Both the position numbers and the translations under genes were made by a program. Positions 8,669-18,706 of a stretch of 64,000 nucleotides of DNA are shown here, piece by piece. Within the stretch, counting starts at the first letter, position 1. Each line of letters begins with the position of its first letter. Source of the stretch: Microbacterium ureisolvens (GTDB taxonomy: Bacteria > Actinomycetota > Actinomycetes > Actinomycetales > Microbacteriaceae); assembly GCF_015278315.1 (NCBI RefSeq), contig NZ_JADIJE010000007.1:1-64000 (forward strand), given 5' to 3'. The notes below the pieces were generated by a model that saw only the letters and a list, made by a program, of their open reading frames with translations, did no database searches and was not told the DNA's origin.

Positions 8669-9331
8669 ATGGCTGACTCGACTCTCGCGCTCGACGTCGT
8701 GAAGGCAGACGGCAAGAAGGCCGGCTCGATCGAGCTGCCCGCCGCTCTGTTCGACGTCAAGACGAACATCCCGCTCATCCACCAGGTCGTCGTCGCGCAG
8801 CTCGCGGCGGCTCGCCAGGGCACCCACTCGACCAAGCGTCGCGGTGAGGTCTCGGGCGCCGGCCGCAAGCCCTTCAAGCAGAAGGGCACGGGTAACGCCC
8901 GCCAGGGCTCGATCCGCGCGCCGCACATGACCGGCGGTGGCATCGTGCACGGCCCGAAGCCGCGCGACTACTCGCAGCGCACCCCCAAGAAGATGATCGC
9001 TGCCGCCCTGCTGGGCGCGCTCAGCGACCGCGCACGCGGTGAGCGTCTCCACGTCGTGGAGTCATTCGGCATCGAGGGTGCTCCGTCGACCAAGGCCGCT
9101 GCCGCGGTCCTGACCGGTCTCGGCGCCGTCAAGAACGTCCTCGTGGTCGTGGACCGCTCCGACGACATCAGCGTCCTGAGCGTCCGCAACATCTCGTTCG
9201 CGCACGTGCTGCCGTTCGACCAGCTCAACGCCTACGACGTGCTCGTCTCGGACGACATCGTCTTCACCAAGGCTGCCTACGACGCGTTCGTCGCCTCGAA
9301 GACCGCCGCCACCGAGGAGGCCTCGGCATGA
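8669..9331 (+). CDS. rplD: 50S ribosomal protein L4
   Basis: 220 residues. L4 lines the peptide exit tunnel and in several bacteria represses its own operon. Visible are the tunnel loop [20 protein letters not shown] and [21 protein letters not shown] 8669 ([10 protein letters not shown]) matches the family N-terminus; a GTG at 8657 would only add four residues overlapping rplC. The stop overlaps the rplW start (ATGA). Confidence 0.96.
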   Translation: MADSTLALDVVKADGKKAGSIELPAALFDVKTNIPLIHQVVVAQLAAARQGTHSTKRRGEVSGAGRKPFKQKGTGNARQGSIRAPHMTGGGIVHGPKPRDYSQRTPKKMIAAALLGALSDRARGERLHVVESFGIEGAPSTKAAAAVLTGLGAVKNVLVVVDRSDDISVLSVRNISFAHVLPFDQLNAYDVLVSDDIVFTKAAYDAFVASKTAATEEASA

Positions 9332-9627
9332 CCGCCGTGAACAAGGACCCGCGCGACATCATCCTCAAGCCGGTCGTTTCGGAGAAGAGCTACGGGCTCA
9401 TCGACGAGGGCAAGTACACCTTCCTCGTCGACCCGCGCGCCTCGAAGACCGAGATCAAGCTCGCCATCGAGAAGATCTTCGGCGTCAAGGTCGCAGCGGT
9501 CAACACGCTCAACCGCACGGGCAAGGCTCGTCGCACCCGCTTCGGCACCGGCAAGCGCAAGGACACCAAGCGCGCCATCGTGACCCTGAAGTCGGGCACC
9601 ATCGACATCTTCACGGCAGTCGGCTGA
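9328..9627 (+). CDS. rplW: 50S ribosomal protein L23
   Basis: 99 residues. L23 sits at the tunnel exit and docks trigger factor and SRP. The signature [22 protein letters not shown] and the loop [19 protein letters not shown] are clear. Its ATG overlaps the rplD TGA by 4 nt, so translation is coupled; rplB follows after 26 nt. Confidence 0.97.
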   Translation: MTAVNKDPRDIILKPVVSEKSYGLIDEGKYTFLVDPRASKTEIKLAIEKIFGVKVAAVNTLNRTGKARRTRFGTGKRKDTKRAIVTLKSGTIDIFTAVG

Positions 9628-9653
9628 CGGTCGGGACAGAGGACTAGAGAACT

Positions 9654-10493
9654 ATGGCTATTCGCAAGTACAAGCCCACGACCCCGGGTCGCCGCGGCTC
9701 GTCGGTGGCCGACTTCGCCGAGATCACCCGATCGACGCCCGAGAAGTCGCTCCTCCGCCCGCTCGCCAAGACCGGTGGCCGCAACAACCAGGGCCGCATC
9801 ACCACCCGCCACATCGGCGGTGGCCACAAGCGTCAGTACCGTGTCATCGACTTCCGTCGCAACGACAAGGACGGCATCAACGCCAAGGTCGCTCACATCG
9901 AGTACGACCCCAACCGCACCGCGCGCATCGCGCTCCTGCACTACTTCGACGGTGAGAAGCGCTACATCCTCGCGCCGAACAAGCTGCAGCAGGGCGACAT
10001 CGTCGAGTCGGGTCCGTCGGCCGACATCAAGCCGGGCAACAACTTGCCGCTGAAGAACATCCCCACCGGTACCGTGATCCACGCGATCGAGCTCCGCCCC
10101 GGCGGCGGCGCGAAGATGGCGCGTTCGGCGGGTGCGTCGGTTCGTCTCGTGGCGAAGGACGGCCCGTACGCCCAGCTGCGTCTGCCCTCGGGCGAGATCC
10201 GCAACGTCGACGCGCGCTGCCGCGCGACCGTCGGCGAGGTCGGCAACGCCGAGCAGTCGAACATCAACTGGGGCAAGGCCGGCCGCAAGCGCTGGAAGGG
10301 CGTCCGCCCGACCGTCCGCGGTGTCGCCATGAACCCGGTCGACCACCCGCACGGTGGTGGTGAGGGCAAGACGTCCGGTGGTCGTCACCCGGTTTCGCCG
10401 TGGGGTCAGCCTGAGGGCCGCACCCGCCACGCGAACAAGGAAAGCGACAAATACATCGTCCGTCGTCGCAACGCCGGCAAGAAGCGGAAGTAG
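9654..10493 (+). CDS. rplB: 50S ribosomal protein L2
   Basis: 279 residues. L2 is an essential component next to the peptidyl-transferase centre. It opens [18 protein letters not shown] and has [20 protein letters not shown] and the conserved C-terminal [21 protein letters not shown], whose His is the functionally important residue of the family. rpsS follows after 12 nt. Confidence 0.98.
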   Translation: MAIRKYKPTTPGRRGSSVADFAEITRSTPEKSLLRPLAKTGGRNNQGRITTRHIGGGHKRQYRVIDFRRNDKDGINAKVAHIEYDPNRTARIALLHYFDGEKRYILAPNKLQQGDIVESGPSADIKPGNNLPLKNIPTGTVIHAIELRPGGGAKMARSAGASVRLVAKDGPYAQLRLPSGEIRNVDARCRATVGEVGNAEQSNINWGKAGRKRWKGVRPTVRGVAMNPVDHPHGGGEGKTSGGRHPVSPWGQPEGRTRHANKESDKYIVRRRNAGKKRK

Positions 10494-10505
10494 GAGTAGA
10501 GGAAG

Positions 10506-10787
10506 ATGCCTCGCAGCCTTAAGAAGGGCCCCTTCGTCGACGAGCACCTGCTTCGCAAGGTCGTCGTCCAGAACGAAGCCGGCACCAAGAACGTCATCAA
10601 GACCTGGTCGCGCCGTTCGATGATCATCCCGGCCATGCTGGGTCACACCATCGCCGTGCACGACGGTCGCAAGCACATCCCCGTGTTCGTGACCGAGACC
10701 ATGGTCGGCCACAAGCTGGGCGAGTTCGCGCCCACCCGCACCTTCCGCGGCCACGTGAAGGACGACAAGAAGGGCCGCCGCCGCTGA
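10506..10787 (+). CDS. rpsS: 30S ribosomal protein S19
   Basis: 93 residues. S19 binds the 30S head with S13. [19 protein letters not shown] and the block [31 protein letters not shown] (read in pieces) identify it. The basic tail KKGRRR is typical of actinobacteria. GAGGAAG precedes the start. Confidence 0.97.
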   Translation: MPRSLKKGPFVDEHLLRKVVVQNEAGTKNVIKTWSRRSMIIPAMLGHTIAVHDGRKHIPVFVTETMVGHKLGEFAPTRTFRGHVKDDKKGRRR

Positions 10788-10809
10788 CGCGGGGGCAGAG
10801 GAGAGAGAA

Positions 10810-11208
10810 ATGGTGGAGTCCATCGCACGCGTGCGACACATCCGCGTGACCCCTCAGAAGGCTCGTCGTGTCGTTGCGCTCATCAAGGGCAAGCAGGCTG
10901 AGGAGGCCCTGGCCATCCTCAAGTTCGCACCGCAGGGTGCGAGCGAGCCGATCTACAAGCTCGTCGCCTCGGCGATCGCGAACGCTCGCGTGAAGGCCGA
11001 CAAGGACGGCGAGTACCTGGACGAGCAGGACCTGTACGTGAAGAACGCGTACGTCGACGAGGGCACGACGCTCAAGCGTTTCCAGCCCCGCGCGCAGGGT
11101 CGTGCGTTCCAGATCAAGAAGCGCACCAGCCACATCACCGTCGTGCTCTCGACCCCCGAGGTCGCTGAGACGGCGCCGGCTGCCAAGAGCAAGAAGGCGA
11201 GCAAGTAA
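10810..11208 (+). CDS. rplV: 50S ribosomal protein L22
   Basis: 132 residues. L22 extends a beta-hairpin into the exit tunnel. Family blocks [17 protein letters not shown] and [16 protein letters not shown] are present. The last 20 residues form an A/K-rich extension ([10 protein letters not shown]). The final base of its stop is shared with the rpsC ATG, so the two are translationally coupled. Confidence 0.96.
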   Translation: MVESIARVRHIRVTPQKARRVVALIKGKQAEEALAILKFAPQGASEPIYKLVASAIANARVKADKDGEYLDEQDLYVKNAYVDEGTTLKRFQPRAQGRAFQIKKRTSHITVVLSTPEVAETAPAAKSKKASK

Positions 11209-11990
11209 TGGGACAGAAGGTCCACCCGTACGGGTTCCGCCTCGGCATCACGACCGACCACGTGTCGCGTTGGTTCTCGGACTCGACGAAGCCCGGCCAG
11301 CGTTACGCCGACTACGTCGCCGAGGACATCCGCATCCGCAAGCTCCTGCAGACCCAGCTCGACCGGGCCGGCGTGAGCAACATCGAGATCGAGCGCACCC
11401 GTGACCGCGTTCGCGTCGACATCCACACCGCCCGCCCTGGCATCGTGATCGGTCGCCGCGGCGCCGAGGCCGAGCGCATCCGCGCCGACCTCGAGAAGCT
11501 CACCGGCAAGCAGATCCAGCTGAACATCCTCGAGGTCAAGAACCCCGAGGCCGACGCCCAGCTCGTCGCGCAGGGCATCGCCGAGCAGCTCACCGCTCGT
11601 GTGGCGTTCCGCCGCGCGATGCGCAAGGGCCTGCAGGGCGCGCAGCGCGCCGGCGCCAAGGGCGTCCGCATCCAGGTCTCCGGCCGCCTCGGCGGCGCCG
11701 AGATGAGCCGCTCGGAGTTCTACCGCGAGGGTCGTGTGCCGCTGCACACGCTGCGGGCGAACATCGACTACGGCTTCTACGAGGCGAAGACCACCTTCGG
11801 CCGCATCGGCGTGAAGGTCTGGATCTACAAGGGCGACCTGACCAACAAGGAGCTCGCTCGCGAGCAGGCCAACGCGCCGAAGTCGGACCGTCGTCGTGAC
11901 GACCGTCGTGGCGGCCCGCGTGGCGACCGCGGCGAGCGTGGCGGCGACCGCCGTAACGAGGCCCCCGTGGCAGAAGGAGCGTCGGCGTAA
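11208..11990 (+). CDS. rpsC: 30S ribosomal protein S3
   Basis: 260 residues. S3 lines the mRNA entry channel. [14 protein letters not shown] is diagnostic, followed by a KH domain with [11 protein letters not shown] and the C-terminal domain [17 protein letters not shown]. After about residue 220 a 35-residue tail rich in R, G and D extends beyond the E. coli length; such tails occur in actinobacterial S3. Coupled to rplV and rplP through one-base overlaps. Confidence 0.97.
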   Translation: MGQKVHPYGFRLGITTDHVSRWFSDSTKPGQRYADYVAEDIRIRKLLQTQLDRAGVSNIEIERTRDRVRVDIHTARPGIVIGRRGAEAERIRADLEKLTGKQIQLNILEVKNPEADAQLVAQGIAEQLTARVAFRRAMRKGLQGAQRAGAKGVRIQVSGRLGGAEMSRSEFYREGRVPLHTLRANIDYGFYEAKTTFGRIGVKVWIYKGDLTNKELAREQANAPKSDRRRDDRRGGPRGDRGERGGDRRNEAPVAEGASA

Positions 11991-12409
11991 TGCTCATCCC
12001 CCGCAAGGTCAAGTACCGCAAGCAGCACCACCCCGGCCGCTCGGGCCAGGCCACCGGCGGCACCAAGGTGTCGTTCGGCGAGTTCGGCATCCAGGCCCTG
12101 ACGCCCGCTTACGTGACCAACCGTCAGATCGAGTCCGCTCGTATCGCCATGACGCGTCACATCAAGCGTGGCGGCAAGGTGTGGATCAACATCTACCCCG
12201 ACCGTCCGCTCACCAAGAAGCCGGCCGAGACCCGCATGGGTTCCGGTAAGGGTTCGCCGGAGTGGTGGGTCGCAAACGTCAAGCCGGGTCGCGTCCTCTT
12301 CGAGGTCGCCGGCGTCAACGAGGAACTCGCTCGTGAGGCCCTGACCCGTGCCATCCACAAGCTGCCGCTCAAGGCACGCATCATCAAGCGCGAGGAGGGC
12401 GACGCGTAA
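11990..12409 (+). CDS. rplP: 50S ribosomal protein L16
   Basis: 139 residues. L16 organises the A-site region of the 50[21 protein letters not shown] and the block [20 protein letters not shown] are typical. It is flanked by one-base stop/start overlaps with rpsC and rpmC. Confidence 0.97.
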   Translation: MLIPRKVKYRKQHHPGRSGQATGGTKVSFGEFGIQALTPAYVTNRQIESARIAMTRHIKRGGKVWINIYPDRPLTKKPAETRMGSGKGSPEWWVANVKPGRVLFEVAGVNEELAREALTRAIHKLPLKARIIKREEGDA

Positions 12410-12723
12410 TGGCGATCGGCACCAAGACGCTCGCCCCGAGCGAGCTCGACACGTTCGAAGACCAGCGCCTCGTCGAGGAGCTGCGCAAGGCCAAGGAAGA
12501 GCTGTTCAACCTGCGCTTCCAGTCGGCCACCGGCCAGCTCGAGAGCCACGGCCGCATCCGTGCGGTCAAGCGCGACATCGCGCGGCTCTACACCGTGATC
12601 CGCGAGCGCGAGCTCGGCATCCGTGCCACGCCTGCGCCGCTGGAGACCGCGACGAAGGCGAAGAAGACGAAGGCCAAGAAGTCCGATGAGGCTTCCGAGG
12701 CCGCGAAGGAAGAGGCCGAGTGA
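12409..12723 (+). CDS. rpmC: 50S ribosomal protein L29 with C-terminal extension
   Basis: 104 residues, against about 65-80 for most L29. The core ([53 protein letters not shown]) occupies residues 10-75; the last 30 residues are a K/A/E-rich low-complexity tail. L29 helps form the tunnel-exit docking site. The stop overlaps the rpsQ start. Confidence 0.95.
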   Translation: MAIGTKTLAPSELDTFEDQRLVEELRKAKEELFNLRFQSATGQLESHGRIRAVKRDIARLYTVIRERELGIRATPAPLETATKAKKTKAKKSDEASEAAKEEAE

Positions 12724-13037
12724 TGGCTGACAAGAAGCAGGCCGTTGAGGTCGAGCACGGCGAGCACGACGTCCGCGACGCCGACGCCCGCGGTTACCGC
12801 AAGGCCCGCCGCGGCTACGTCGTCAGCGACAAGATGGACAAGACCATCGTCGTCGAGGTCGAGGACCGCGTGAAGCACCCGCTCTACGGCAAGGTCATCC
12901 GCCGCACCTCCAAGGTGAAGGCGCACGACGAGACGAACTCCGCCGGCATCGGCGACCTCGTCCTCATCAACGAGACCCGCCCGCTCAGCGCCACCAAGCG
13001 CTGGCGTCTGGTCGAGATCCTGGAGAAGGCCAAGTGA
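12723..13037 (+). CDS. rpsQ: 30S ribosomal protein S17
   Basis: 104 residues; S17 is a primary 16S rRNA binder. The core starts near residue 25 ([21 protein letters not shown], in two pieces) and contains [18 protein letters not shown] and [14 protein letters not shown]. The first 20 or so residues are an acidic, His-containing N-terminal extension. ATG 12723 shares a base with the rpmC TGA; a GTG one codon earlier is equally possible. Confidence 0.95.
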   Translation: MADKKQAVEVEHGEHDVRDADARGYRKARRGYVVSDKMDKTIVVEVEDRVKHPLYGKVIRRTSKVKAHDETNSAGIGDLVLINETRPLSATKRWRLVEILEKAK

Positions 13038-13402
13038 TTCAGAACGAGTCCCGCCTCAAGGTCGCCGACAACACGGGCGCCAAGGAGCTGCTCACCATCC
13101 GCGTTCTCGGTGGCTCGAACCGCCGTTACGCGGGCCTGGGTGACATCATCGTGGCCACCGTCAAGGACGCGATCCCGGGCGGCAACGTCAAGAAGGGCGA
13201 CGTGGTCAAGGCCGTCGTCGTCCGCACCGTCAAGCAGACCCGTCGTGCCGACGGTTCGTACATCAAGTTCGACGAGAACGCCGCCGTCATCCTGAAGAAC
13301 GACGGGGAGCCCCGCGGCACCCGCATCTTCGGACCGGTCGGTCGTGAGCTTCGCGACAAGAAGTTCATGAAGATCGTCTCGCTCGCACCGGAGGTGATCT
13401 GA
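13034..13402 (+). CDS. rplN: 50S ribosomal protein L14
   Basis: 122 residues, canonical. L14 forms an intersubunit bridge. [20 protein letters not shown] and [14 protein letters not shown] are diagnostic. It starts at GTG 13034 overlapping the rpsQ stop (GTGA), as in many actinobacteria, and leads the rplN-rplX-rplE run. Confidence 0.97.
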   Translation: MIQNESRLKVADNTGAKELLTIRVLGGSNRRYAGLGDIIVATVKDAIPGGNVKKGDVVKAVVVRTVKQTRRADGSYIKFDENAAVILKNDGEPRGTRIFGPVGRELRDKKFMKIVSLAPEVI

Positions 13403-13406
13403 CCCC

Positions 13407-13766
13407 ATGGCCAAGATCAAGAAGGGTGACCTGGTTCAGGTCATCACGGGCAAGAAGCAGGACAAGGGCGGCGACCGCGGCAAGCAGGGCAAGGTCCTCG
13501 AGGTCCTCGCCGAGCAGAACCGCGTCATCGTCGAGGGCGTGAACTACGTCACGAAGCACAACCGTGTCGGTCAGTCGCAGCGCGGCACCAAGACGGGCGG
13601 CATCGAGACGATGGAAGCCCCCATCCACATCTCCAACGTCCAGGTCGTCGACCCCTCGAGCAAGAAGCCGACGCGTGTCGGCCACCGCGTCGAGGAGCAG
13701 ACCAAGGACGGCGTGAAGCGCACCGTCCGCGTGCGCTACGCGAAGAAGTCAGGCAAGGACCTCTGA
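13407..13766 (+). CDS. rplX: 50S ribosomal protein L24
   Basis: 119 residues. L24 initiates 50S assembly. The KOW motif lies in [20 protein letters not shown], followed by [19 protein letters not shown] and the typical [19 protein letters not shown]. rplE starts 2 nt after its stop. Confidence 0.96.
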   Translation: MAKIKKGDLVQVITGKKQDKGGDRGKQGKVLEVLAEQNRVIVEGVNYVTKHNRVGQSQRGTKTGGIETMEAPIHISNVQVVDPSSKKPTRVGHRVEEQTKDGVKRTVRVRYAKKSGKDL

Positions 13767-13768
13767 AC

Positions 13769-14359
13769 ATGAGCACCACCACTGCCGTGGAGGCTGGCAA
13801 GATCCAGCCCCGCCTGAAGCAGAAGTACAACGCCGAGATCAAGAAGGCTCTGCAGGAGGAGTTCGGCTACCCGAACGTCATGCAGATCCCCGGCCTGGTC
13901 AAGGTCGTCGTGAACACCGGTGTCGGCGAGGCCGCTCGCGACAGCAAGGTGATCGATGGCGCGGTCGACGACCTCACCAAGATCACCGGTCAGAAGCCGG
14001 TCGTGACCAAGGCCCGCAAGTCCATCGCGCAGTTCAAGCTGCGTGAGGGCCAGGCCATCGGCGCGCACGTCACTCTCCGCGGCGACCGTGCCTGGGAGTT
14101 CGTCGACCGTCTCGTCAACCTCGCCCTGCCCCGCATCCGCGACTTCCGCGGCCTCTCGGGCAAGCAGTTCGACGGCCACGGCAACTACACCTTCGGTCTC
14201 CAGGAGCAGTCCGTGTTCCACGAGATCAACCAGGACAAGATCGACCGCGTCCGCGGCTTCGACATCACCATCGTGACGTCGGCGAAGACGGATGCCGAGG
14301 GCCGCGCTCTCCTGCGCGCCCTGGGCTTCCCGTTCAAGTCGGACGACGCGCAGGCCTGA
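13769..14359 (+). CDS. rplE: 50S ribosomal protein L5
   Basis: 196 residues. L5 binds 5S rRNA and contacts P-site tRNA. Recognised by [46 protein letters not shown] and [20 protein letters not shown] (each as separate blocks). The N-terminal ten residues before PRLK are extra. Immediately downstream, where many bacteria carry rpsN, is the inverted repeat 14363-14430. Confidence 0.97.
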   Translation: MSTTTAVEAGKIQPRLKQKYNAEIKKALQEEFGYPNVMQIPGLVKVVVNTGVGEAARDSKVIDGAVDDLTKITGQKPVVTKARKSIAQFKLREGQAIGAHVTLRGDRAWEFVDRLVNLALPRIRDFRGLSGKQFDGHGNYTFGLQEQSVFHEINQDKIDRVRGFDITIVTSAKTDAEGRALLRALGFPFKSDDAQA

Positions 14360-14362
14360 ACG

Positions 14363-14430
14363 CGTTTCGTCTCGCAAGCTCGCTCAACGACCGGGCCCCG
14401 GTCGTTGAGCGAGCGAAGCGAGACGAGACG
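14363..14430. repeat. Inverted-repeat hairpin element, copy 2 (rplE-rpsH spacer)
   Basis: CGTTTCGTCTCGC (14363-14375) pairs, with one wobble, with GCGAGACGAGACG (14418-14430); inner arms GCTCGCTCAACGACCGGG and CCCGGTCGTTGAGCGAGC are nearly perfect. Same family as 1347-1418. It occupies the usual location of rpsN. Confidence 0.85.
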
Positions 14431-14513
14431 TCCCCACAACTGAACATCACCGTCATGGAAGGTCGTCTGGCGTGTAACGGCAGCCGATACCTCGTGAACA
14501 AAGGAATCAAGAA

Positions 14514-14912
14514 ATGACAATGACAGACCCGGTCGCAGACATGCTGACCCGTCTGCGCAACGCGAACTCGGCGCACCACGACTCCGTGTCGCTGCCGAGC
14601 TCGAAGCTCAAGACCCACATCGCCGAGATCCTCAAGCAGGAGGGCTACATCTCCGCGTGGGAGGTCAGCGACGCCCGCGTCGGCTCGACCCTCACCCTGA
14701 CGCTCAAGTACGGCCCGAACCGCGAGCGGTCGATCGCCGGCATCAAGCGCGTCTCGAAGCCCGGTCTTCGCGTGTACGCGAAGTCGACCGAGATCCCCCG
14801 CGTCCTCGGCGGCCTCGGCGTCGCGATCCTGTCCACCTCCTCCGGTCTTCTCACGGACCGCCAGGCAGAGCAGAAGGGCGTGGGTGGGGAAGTCCTCGCC
14901 TACGTGTGGTGA
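14514..14912 (+). CDS. rpsH: 30S ribosomal protein S8
   Basis: 132 residues. S8 binds 16S helix 21. [30 protein letters not shown] and the C-terminal [17 protein letters not shown] are diagnostic. AAGGAATCAAG precedes ATG 14514; the in-frame ATG two codons later is an alternative. The spacer of 154 nt before it contains the repeat and no S14 gene. Confidence 0.96.
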   Translation: MTMTDPVADMLTRLRNANSAHHDSVSLPSSKLKTHIAEILKQEGYISAWEVSDARVGSTLTLTLKYGPNRERSIAGIKRVSKPGLRVYAKSTEIPRVLGGLGVAILSTSSGLLTDRQAEQKGVGGEVLAYVW

Positions 14913-14918
14913 TCTGAC

Positions 14919-15455
14919 ATGTCGCGTATCGGTCGTCTTCCGATCGACATCCCCTCCGGCGTGACCGTTTCGGTCGATGGCCAGGATGTCGCCGTCAAGG
15001 GCCCCAAGGGCGAGCTCGTGCTCACCGTGGCCCGTCCCATCGAAGTCAAGGTCGAGGACAGCCAGGTCGTCGTGACCCGTCCCGACGACGAGCGCGCTTC
15101 GCGTTCGCTCCACGGCCTGACCCGCACGCTCATCAACAACAACATCATCGGTGTCACCCAGGGCTACACCAAGGGTCTCGAGGTCGTCGGCACGGGTTAC
15201 CGCGTCGCGCAGAAGGGCACGGCGGTCGAGTTCGCTCTCGGCTTCTCGCACCCCGTCCTCGTCGAGGCGCCCGAGGGCATCACCCTGACCGTCGAGGGCA
15301 ACAACAAGCTCACGGTCGCTGGCATCGACAAGCAGGCTGTCGGCGAGGCCGCGGCCAACATCCGCAAGATCCGCAAGCCCGAGCCGTACAAGGGCAAGGG
15401 TGTGCGCTACGCCGGCGAGGTCGTTCGGCGCAAGGCCGGAAAGGCTGGTAAGTAA
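14919..15455 (+). CDS. rplF: 50S ribosomal protein L6
   Basis: 178 residues. L6 lies at the factor-binding site near the sarcin-ricin loop. [34 protein letters not shown] and the C-terminal [16 protein letters not shown] are clear. It starts 6 nt after rpsH and ends 2 nt before rplR. Confidence 0.97.
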   Translation: MSRIGRLPIDIPSGVTVSVDGQDVAVKGPKGELVLTVARPIEVKVEDSQVVVTRPDDERASRSLHGLTRTLINNNIIGVTQGYTKGLEVVGTGYRVAQKGTAVEFALGFSHPVLVEAPEGITLTVEGNNKLTVAGIDKQAVGEAAANIRKIRKPEPYKGKGVRYAGEVVRRKAGKAGK

Positions 15456-15457
15456 CC

Positions 15458-15817
15458 ATGGCTGTGAAGTCGAAGTCCGACGCGCGCGCGCGTCGTCACG
15501 CCCGCCTTCGCAAGAAGGTCGTCGGCACGCCCGAGCGTCCCCGCCTGGTCGTCACGCGTTCGTCGCGTCACGTGTTCGTGCAGCTCGTCGACGACAGCAA
15601 GGGCCACACCGTGGCCTCCGCCTCGACGCTCGAGACCGACCTGCGCGCGTCCGACGCTGACAAGACCGCCAAGGCCCGCAAGGTCGGCGAGCTCCTCGCC
15701 GAGCGCGCCAAGGCCGCCGGCGTCTCGGACGTCGTGTTCGACCGTGGCGGCAACCGCTACGCCGGCCGTGTCGCGGCGATCGCCGACGGCGCCCGCGAGG
15801 GAGGTCTGAACCTGTGA
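15458..15817 (+). CDS. rplR: 50S ribosomal protein L18
   Basis: 119 residues. L18 carries 5S rRNA into the 50[41 protein letters not shown] and the terminal AREGGLNL match the family. Its stop overlaps the rpsE GTG. Confidence 0.97.
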   Translation: MAVKSKSDARARRHARLRKKVVGTPERPRLVVTRSSRHVFVQLVDDSKGHTVASASTLETDLRASDADKTAKARKVGELLAERAKAAGVSDVVFDRGGNRYAGRVAAIADGAREGGLNL

Positions 15818-16503
15818 GTGACAACAAGGAGAACATCGTGACCGAGCAGGCTGCTGCCGAGGCCCAGGCCCCGGCTGCCGACGCGCCCGCCGAGCGCGAG
15901 CGCGAGCCGCGTCGCGGTGGCCGCGAGCGCAACCAGACCCGCGGTGACCGCGGTGGTCGCGACCGCAACGAGAGCCAGTTCCTCGAGCGCGTCGTCACCA
16001 TCAACCGCGTGTCGAAGGTCGTCAAGGGTGGTCGTCGCTTCAGCTTCACCGCGCTCGTCGTCGTCGGCGACGGCAACGGTGTGGTGGGCGTCGGCTACGG
16101 CAAGGCCCGCGAGGTGCCCCTGGCGATCTCGAAGGGTGTCGAAGAGGCCAAGCGCAACTTCTTCCGCGTGCCGCGTGTCGGCTCGACCATCCCGCACCCG
16201 GTGCAGGGTGAGGCCGCTGCCGGTGTGGTGCTCCTGCGCCCCGCCGCCGCCGGTACCGGTGTCATCGCCGGTGGCCCGGTGCGTGCCGTCCTCGAGTGCG
16301 CCGGTATCCACGACGTGCTGTCGAAGTCGCTCGGCTCGTCGAACACGATCAACATCGTCCACGCGACGGTGGAGGCCCTGAAGCAGCTCGAGGAGCCCCG
16401 TGCGGTCGCCGCGCGTCGTGGCCTCGACTTCGACCAGGTCGCCCCCGCCCGTCTCGTCCGTGCCGAGGCTGAGGCCTCGGCCGCTGCGAAGGCAGGTGTC
16501 TGA
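15814..16503 (+). CDS. rpsE: 30S ribosomal protein S5 with long N-terminal extension
   Basis: 229 residues against about 165 in E. coli. S5 shapes the mRNA entry site and decoding fidelity. The S5 core begins near residue 50 ([17 protein letters not shown]), with [18 protein letters not shown] and [20 protein letters not shown]. The first 50 residues are disordered: an acidic A/E-rich part, then R/G-rich. Start GTG 15814 overlaps the rplR stop. Confidence 0.96.
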   Translation: MSDNKENIVTEQAAAEAQAPAADAPAEREREPRRGGRERNQTRGDRGGRDRNESQFLERVVTINRVSKVVKGGRRFSFTALVVVGDGNGVVGVGYGKAREVPLAISKGVEEAKRNFFRVPRVGSTIPHPVQGEAAAGVVLLRPAAAGTGVIAGGPVRAVLECAGIHDVLSKSLGSSNTINIVHATVEALKQLEEPRAVAARRGLDFDQVAPARLVRAEAEASAAAKAGV

Positions 16504-16688
16504 TGGCTGCGCGCCTGAAGGTTACGCAGGTCAAGTCCAAGGTGAGCGAGAAGCAGAACCAGCGTGACACGCTGCGTTCGCTCGGTCTGAAGCGGATCGG
16601 CGACTCCGTCGTCCGTCCCGACGACGCGCAGACGCGCGGTTACGTCCGGACCGTCGCGCACCTCGTGAAGGTTGAGGAGATCGACTGA
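16503..16688 (+). CDS. rpmD: 50S ribosomal protein L30
   Basis: 61 residues, full length. [19 protein letters not shown] and [20 protein letters not shown] are diagnostic of bacterial L30. It shares its first and last bases with the rpsE stop and the rplO start, so the three genes are translationally coupled. Confidence 0.96.
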   Translation: MAARLKVTQVKSKVSEKQNQRDTLRSLGLKRIGDSVVRPDDAQTRGYVRTVAHLVKVEEID

Positions 16689-17284
16689 TGGCTGAGAAGG
16701 CCGAGAAGAACGAAGCCGTCGAGGCCGAGAAGGCGCCGAAGAAGGCCGCTGCCCCTAAGAAGGCCGCTGCCGACAAGGCTCCCGCGAAGGCCGAGAAGGC
16801 TGCGCCCAAGAAGGCTGCCGCCAAGAAGGACGTCCCGGCCGCGCGCCCGGGCGTGCTGAAGGTGCACCACCTGCGTCCGGTCCCCGGCGCCAACACCGCC
16901 AAGACCCGCGTGGGTCGCGGTGAGGGCTCGAAGGGCAAGACCGCCGGCCGCGGCACCAAGGGCACCAAGGCCCGCTACCAGGTCAAGGTGGGCTTCGAGG
17001 GTGGCCAGATGCCGCTGCACATGCGCACCCCGAAGCTGCGCGGCTTCAAGAACCCCTTCCGCGTCGAGTACCAGGTCGTGAACCTGGACAAGCTCGCGGA
17101 GCTGTACCCGGCCGGTGGCGACGTCACCGTGGGCGACCTCGTCGCCAAGGGTGCGGTGCGCAAGAACGAGAAGGTCAAGGTGCTCGGCACCGGCGACATC
17201 TCGGTGAAGCTCAACGTGTCGGTCGACAAGGTCTCGGCGTCCGCCGAGCAGAAGATCGTCGCCGCGGGCGGCGCCGTCAAGTAA
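16688..17284 (+). CDS. rplO: 50S ribosomal protein L15 with a lysine/alanine-rich N-terminal extension
   Basis: 198 residues against about 145-150 for most L15. The family core begins near residue 57 ([20 protein letters not shown]) and contains [20 protein letters not shown] (two pieces) and [16 protein letters not shown]. Residues 1-55 are low complexity, K/A/P/E-rich with repeats of PKKAAA, resembling histone-H1-like tails. No internal start with a good ribosome-binding site is seen, and coupling to rpmD supports the long form. A terminator follows. Confidence 0.94.
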   Translation: MAEKAEKNEAVEAEKAPKKAAAPKKAAADKAPAKAEKAAPKKAAAKKDVPAARPGVLKVHHLRPVPGANTAKTRVGRGEGSKGKTAGRGTKGTKARYQVKVGFEGGQMPLHMRTPKLRGFKNPFRVEYQVVNLDKLAELYPAGGDVTVGDLVAKGAVRKNEKVKVLGTGDISVKLNVSVDKVSASAEQKIVAAGGAVK

Positions 17285-17292
17285 TACGCGCA

Positions 17293-17326
17293 CAGTGGGG
17301 GCCGGAGCTTGCTCCGGCCCCCACTG
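17293..17326 (+). terminator. Terminator between rplO and secY
   Basis: A 16-bp stem, CAGTGGGGGCCGGAGC (17293-17308) with GCTCCGGCCCCCACTG (17311-17326), tightly closed. A weak promoter-like pair (CTTGCT 17308-17313, TACCCT 17330-17335) overlaps its 3' half and may restart transcription for secY. Confidence 0.75.
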
Positions 17327-17383
17327 GGTTACCCTGGACGCTGGCACGTCGTGCGTGCCGACGCCCCCTCTTGGAGGAACCTC

Positions 17384-18706
17384 TTGTTCAGCGCCATCGC
17401 GCGGATCTTCCGCACCCCCGACCTTCGGCGGAAGATCGCATTCACCCTGGCGATCATCGCCCTCTACCGCTTCGGCGCGCACGTCCCGGCGCCGTTCGTC
17501 GACTTCCCCAACGTCCAGTCGTGTCTGCGGCAGTCGGCGGGTACCGAGGGTCTGCTCTCGCTGGTCAATCTGTTCTCCGGCGGCGCCCTCCTGCAGCTGT
17601 CGATCTTCGCGCTCGGCGTCATGCCGTACATCACCGCGACGATCATCGTGCAGCTGCTGCGCGTGGTCATCCCGCACTTCGAGACCCTCTATAAGGAGGG
17701 CCAGTCGGGCCAGGCGAGGCTGACGCAGTACACGCGCTACCTGACGATCGCGCTGGCGCTCCTCCAGTCGACCACCCTCGTCACCGTCGCCCGCAGCGGG
17801 CAGCTGTTCGGCACCACCGGTGTGCCGGAGTGCGAGAACCTCCTCACCAACGACGTGTGGTGGGCCCAGCTGCTGATGATCATCACGATGACCGCCGGCA
17901 CCGGCCTCATCATGTGGTTCGCCGAGCTCGTCACCGAGCGCGGCATCGGCAACGGCATGTCGCTCCTCATCTTCACCTCGATCGCCGCCGCCTTCCCCGC
18001 TTCGATGTGGGCGATCTGGCAGTCCAAGGGCTTCGAGGTCTTCCTGCTCGTCCTCGCCGTCGGCATCGTCGTCGTCGCGCTCGTGGTCTTCGTCGAGCAG
18101 TCCCAGCGCCGCATCCCGGTGCAGTACGCCAAGCGCATGGTGGGCCGTCGCACGTACGGCGGCACCAACACGTACATCCCGATCAAGGTGAACATGGCCG
18201 GCGTCGTGCCCGTCATCTTCGCCTCGTCGCTGCTGTACATCCCCGCGCTCATCGCGCAGTTCAACCAGCCGCAGGCGGGCGAAGAGGTCCCGGCCTGGGT
18301 CGCGTGGATCCAGCTGTACCTCGTGCGCGGCGACCACCCGCTGTACATGGCGCTGTACTTCCTGCTCATCGTCGGCTTCACGTACTTCTACGTCGCGATC
18401 ACCTTCAACCCGGTCGAGGTCGCCGACAACATGAAGAAGTACGGCGGCTTCATCCCCGGCATCCGCGCCGGGCGCCCCACGGCCGAGTACCTCGACTACG
18501 TCCTCACGCGCATCACGCTGCCGGGCTCCATCTACCTCGGTCTGATCGCGCTCCTGCCGCTCATCGCGCTCGCGACGGTCGGCGCCAACCAGAACTTCCC
18601 GTTCGGCGGCGCCTCGATCCTCATCATCGTGGGTGTGGGTCTCGAGACGGTGAAGCAGATCGACGCGCAGCTCCAGCAGCGCCACTACGAAGGGCTCCTC
18701 CGATGA
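17384..18706 (+). CDS. secY: Protein translocase subunit SecY
   Basis: 440 residues with ten hydrophobic segments. SecY forms the protein-conducting channel of the Sec translocon. Characteristic blocks are RKIAFTLAIIALYRFGAHVP, LGVMPYITATIIVQLL, the loop SQRRIPVQYAKRMVG and NPVEVADNMKKYGGFIPGIR. The start is TTG 17384 (MFSAIARIF), because GGAGGA lies 5 nt upstream at 17373-17378 and the upstream in-frame residues run into the terminator. Its stop overlaps the adk start. Confidence 0.95.
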   Translation: MFSAIARIFRTPDLRRKIAFTLAIIALYRFGAHVPAPFVDFPNVQSCLRQSAGTEGLLSLVNLFSGGALLQLSIFALGVMPYITATIIVQLLRVVIPHFETLYKEGQSGQARLTQYTRYLTIALALLQSTTLVTVARSGQLFGTTGVPECENLLTNDVWWAQLLMIITMTAGTGLIMWFAELVTERGIGNGMSLLIFTSIAAAFPASMWAIWQSKGFEVFLLVLAVGIVVVALVVFVEQSQRRIPVQYAKRMVGRRTYGGTNTYIPIKVNMAGVVPVIFASSLLYIPALIAQFNQPQAGEEVPAWVAWIQLYLVRGDHPLYMALYFLLIVGFTYFYVAITFNPVEVADNMKKYGGFIPGIRAGRPTAEYLDYVLTRITLPGSIYLGLIALLPLIALATVGANQNFPFGGASILIIVGVGLETVKQIDAQLQQRHYEGLLR

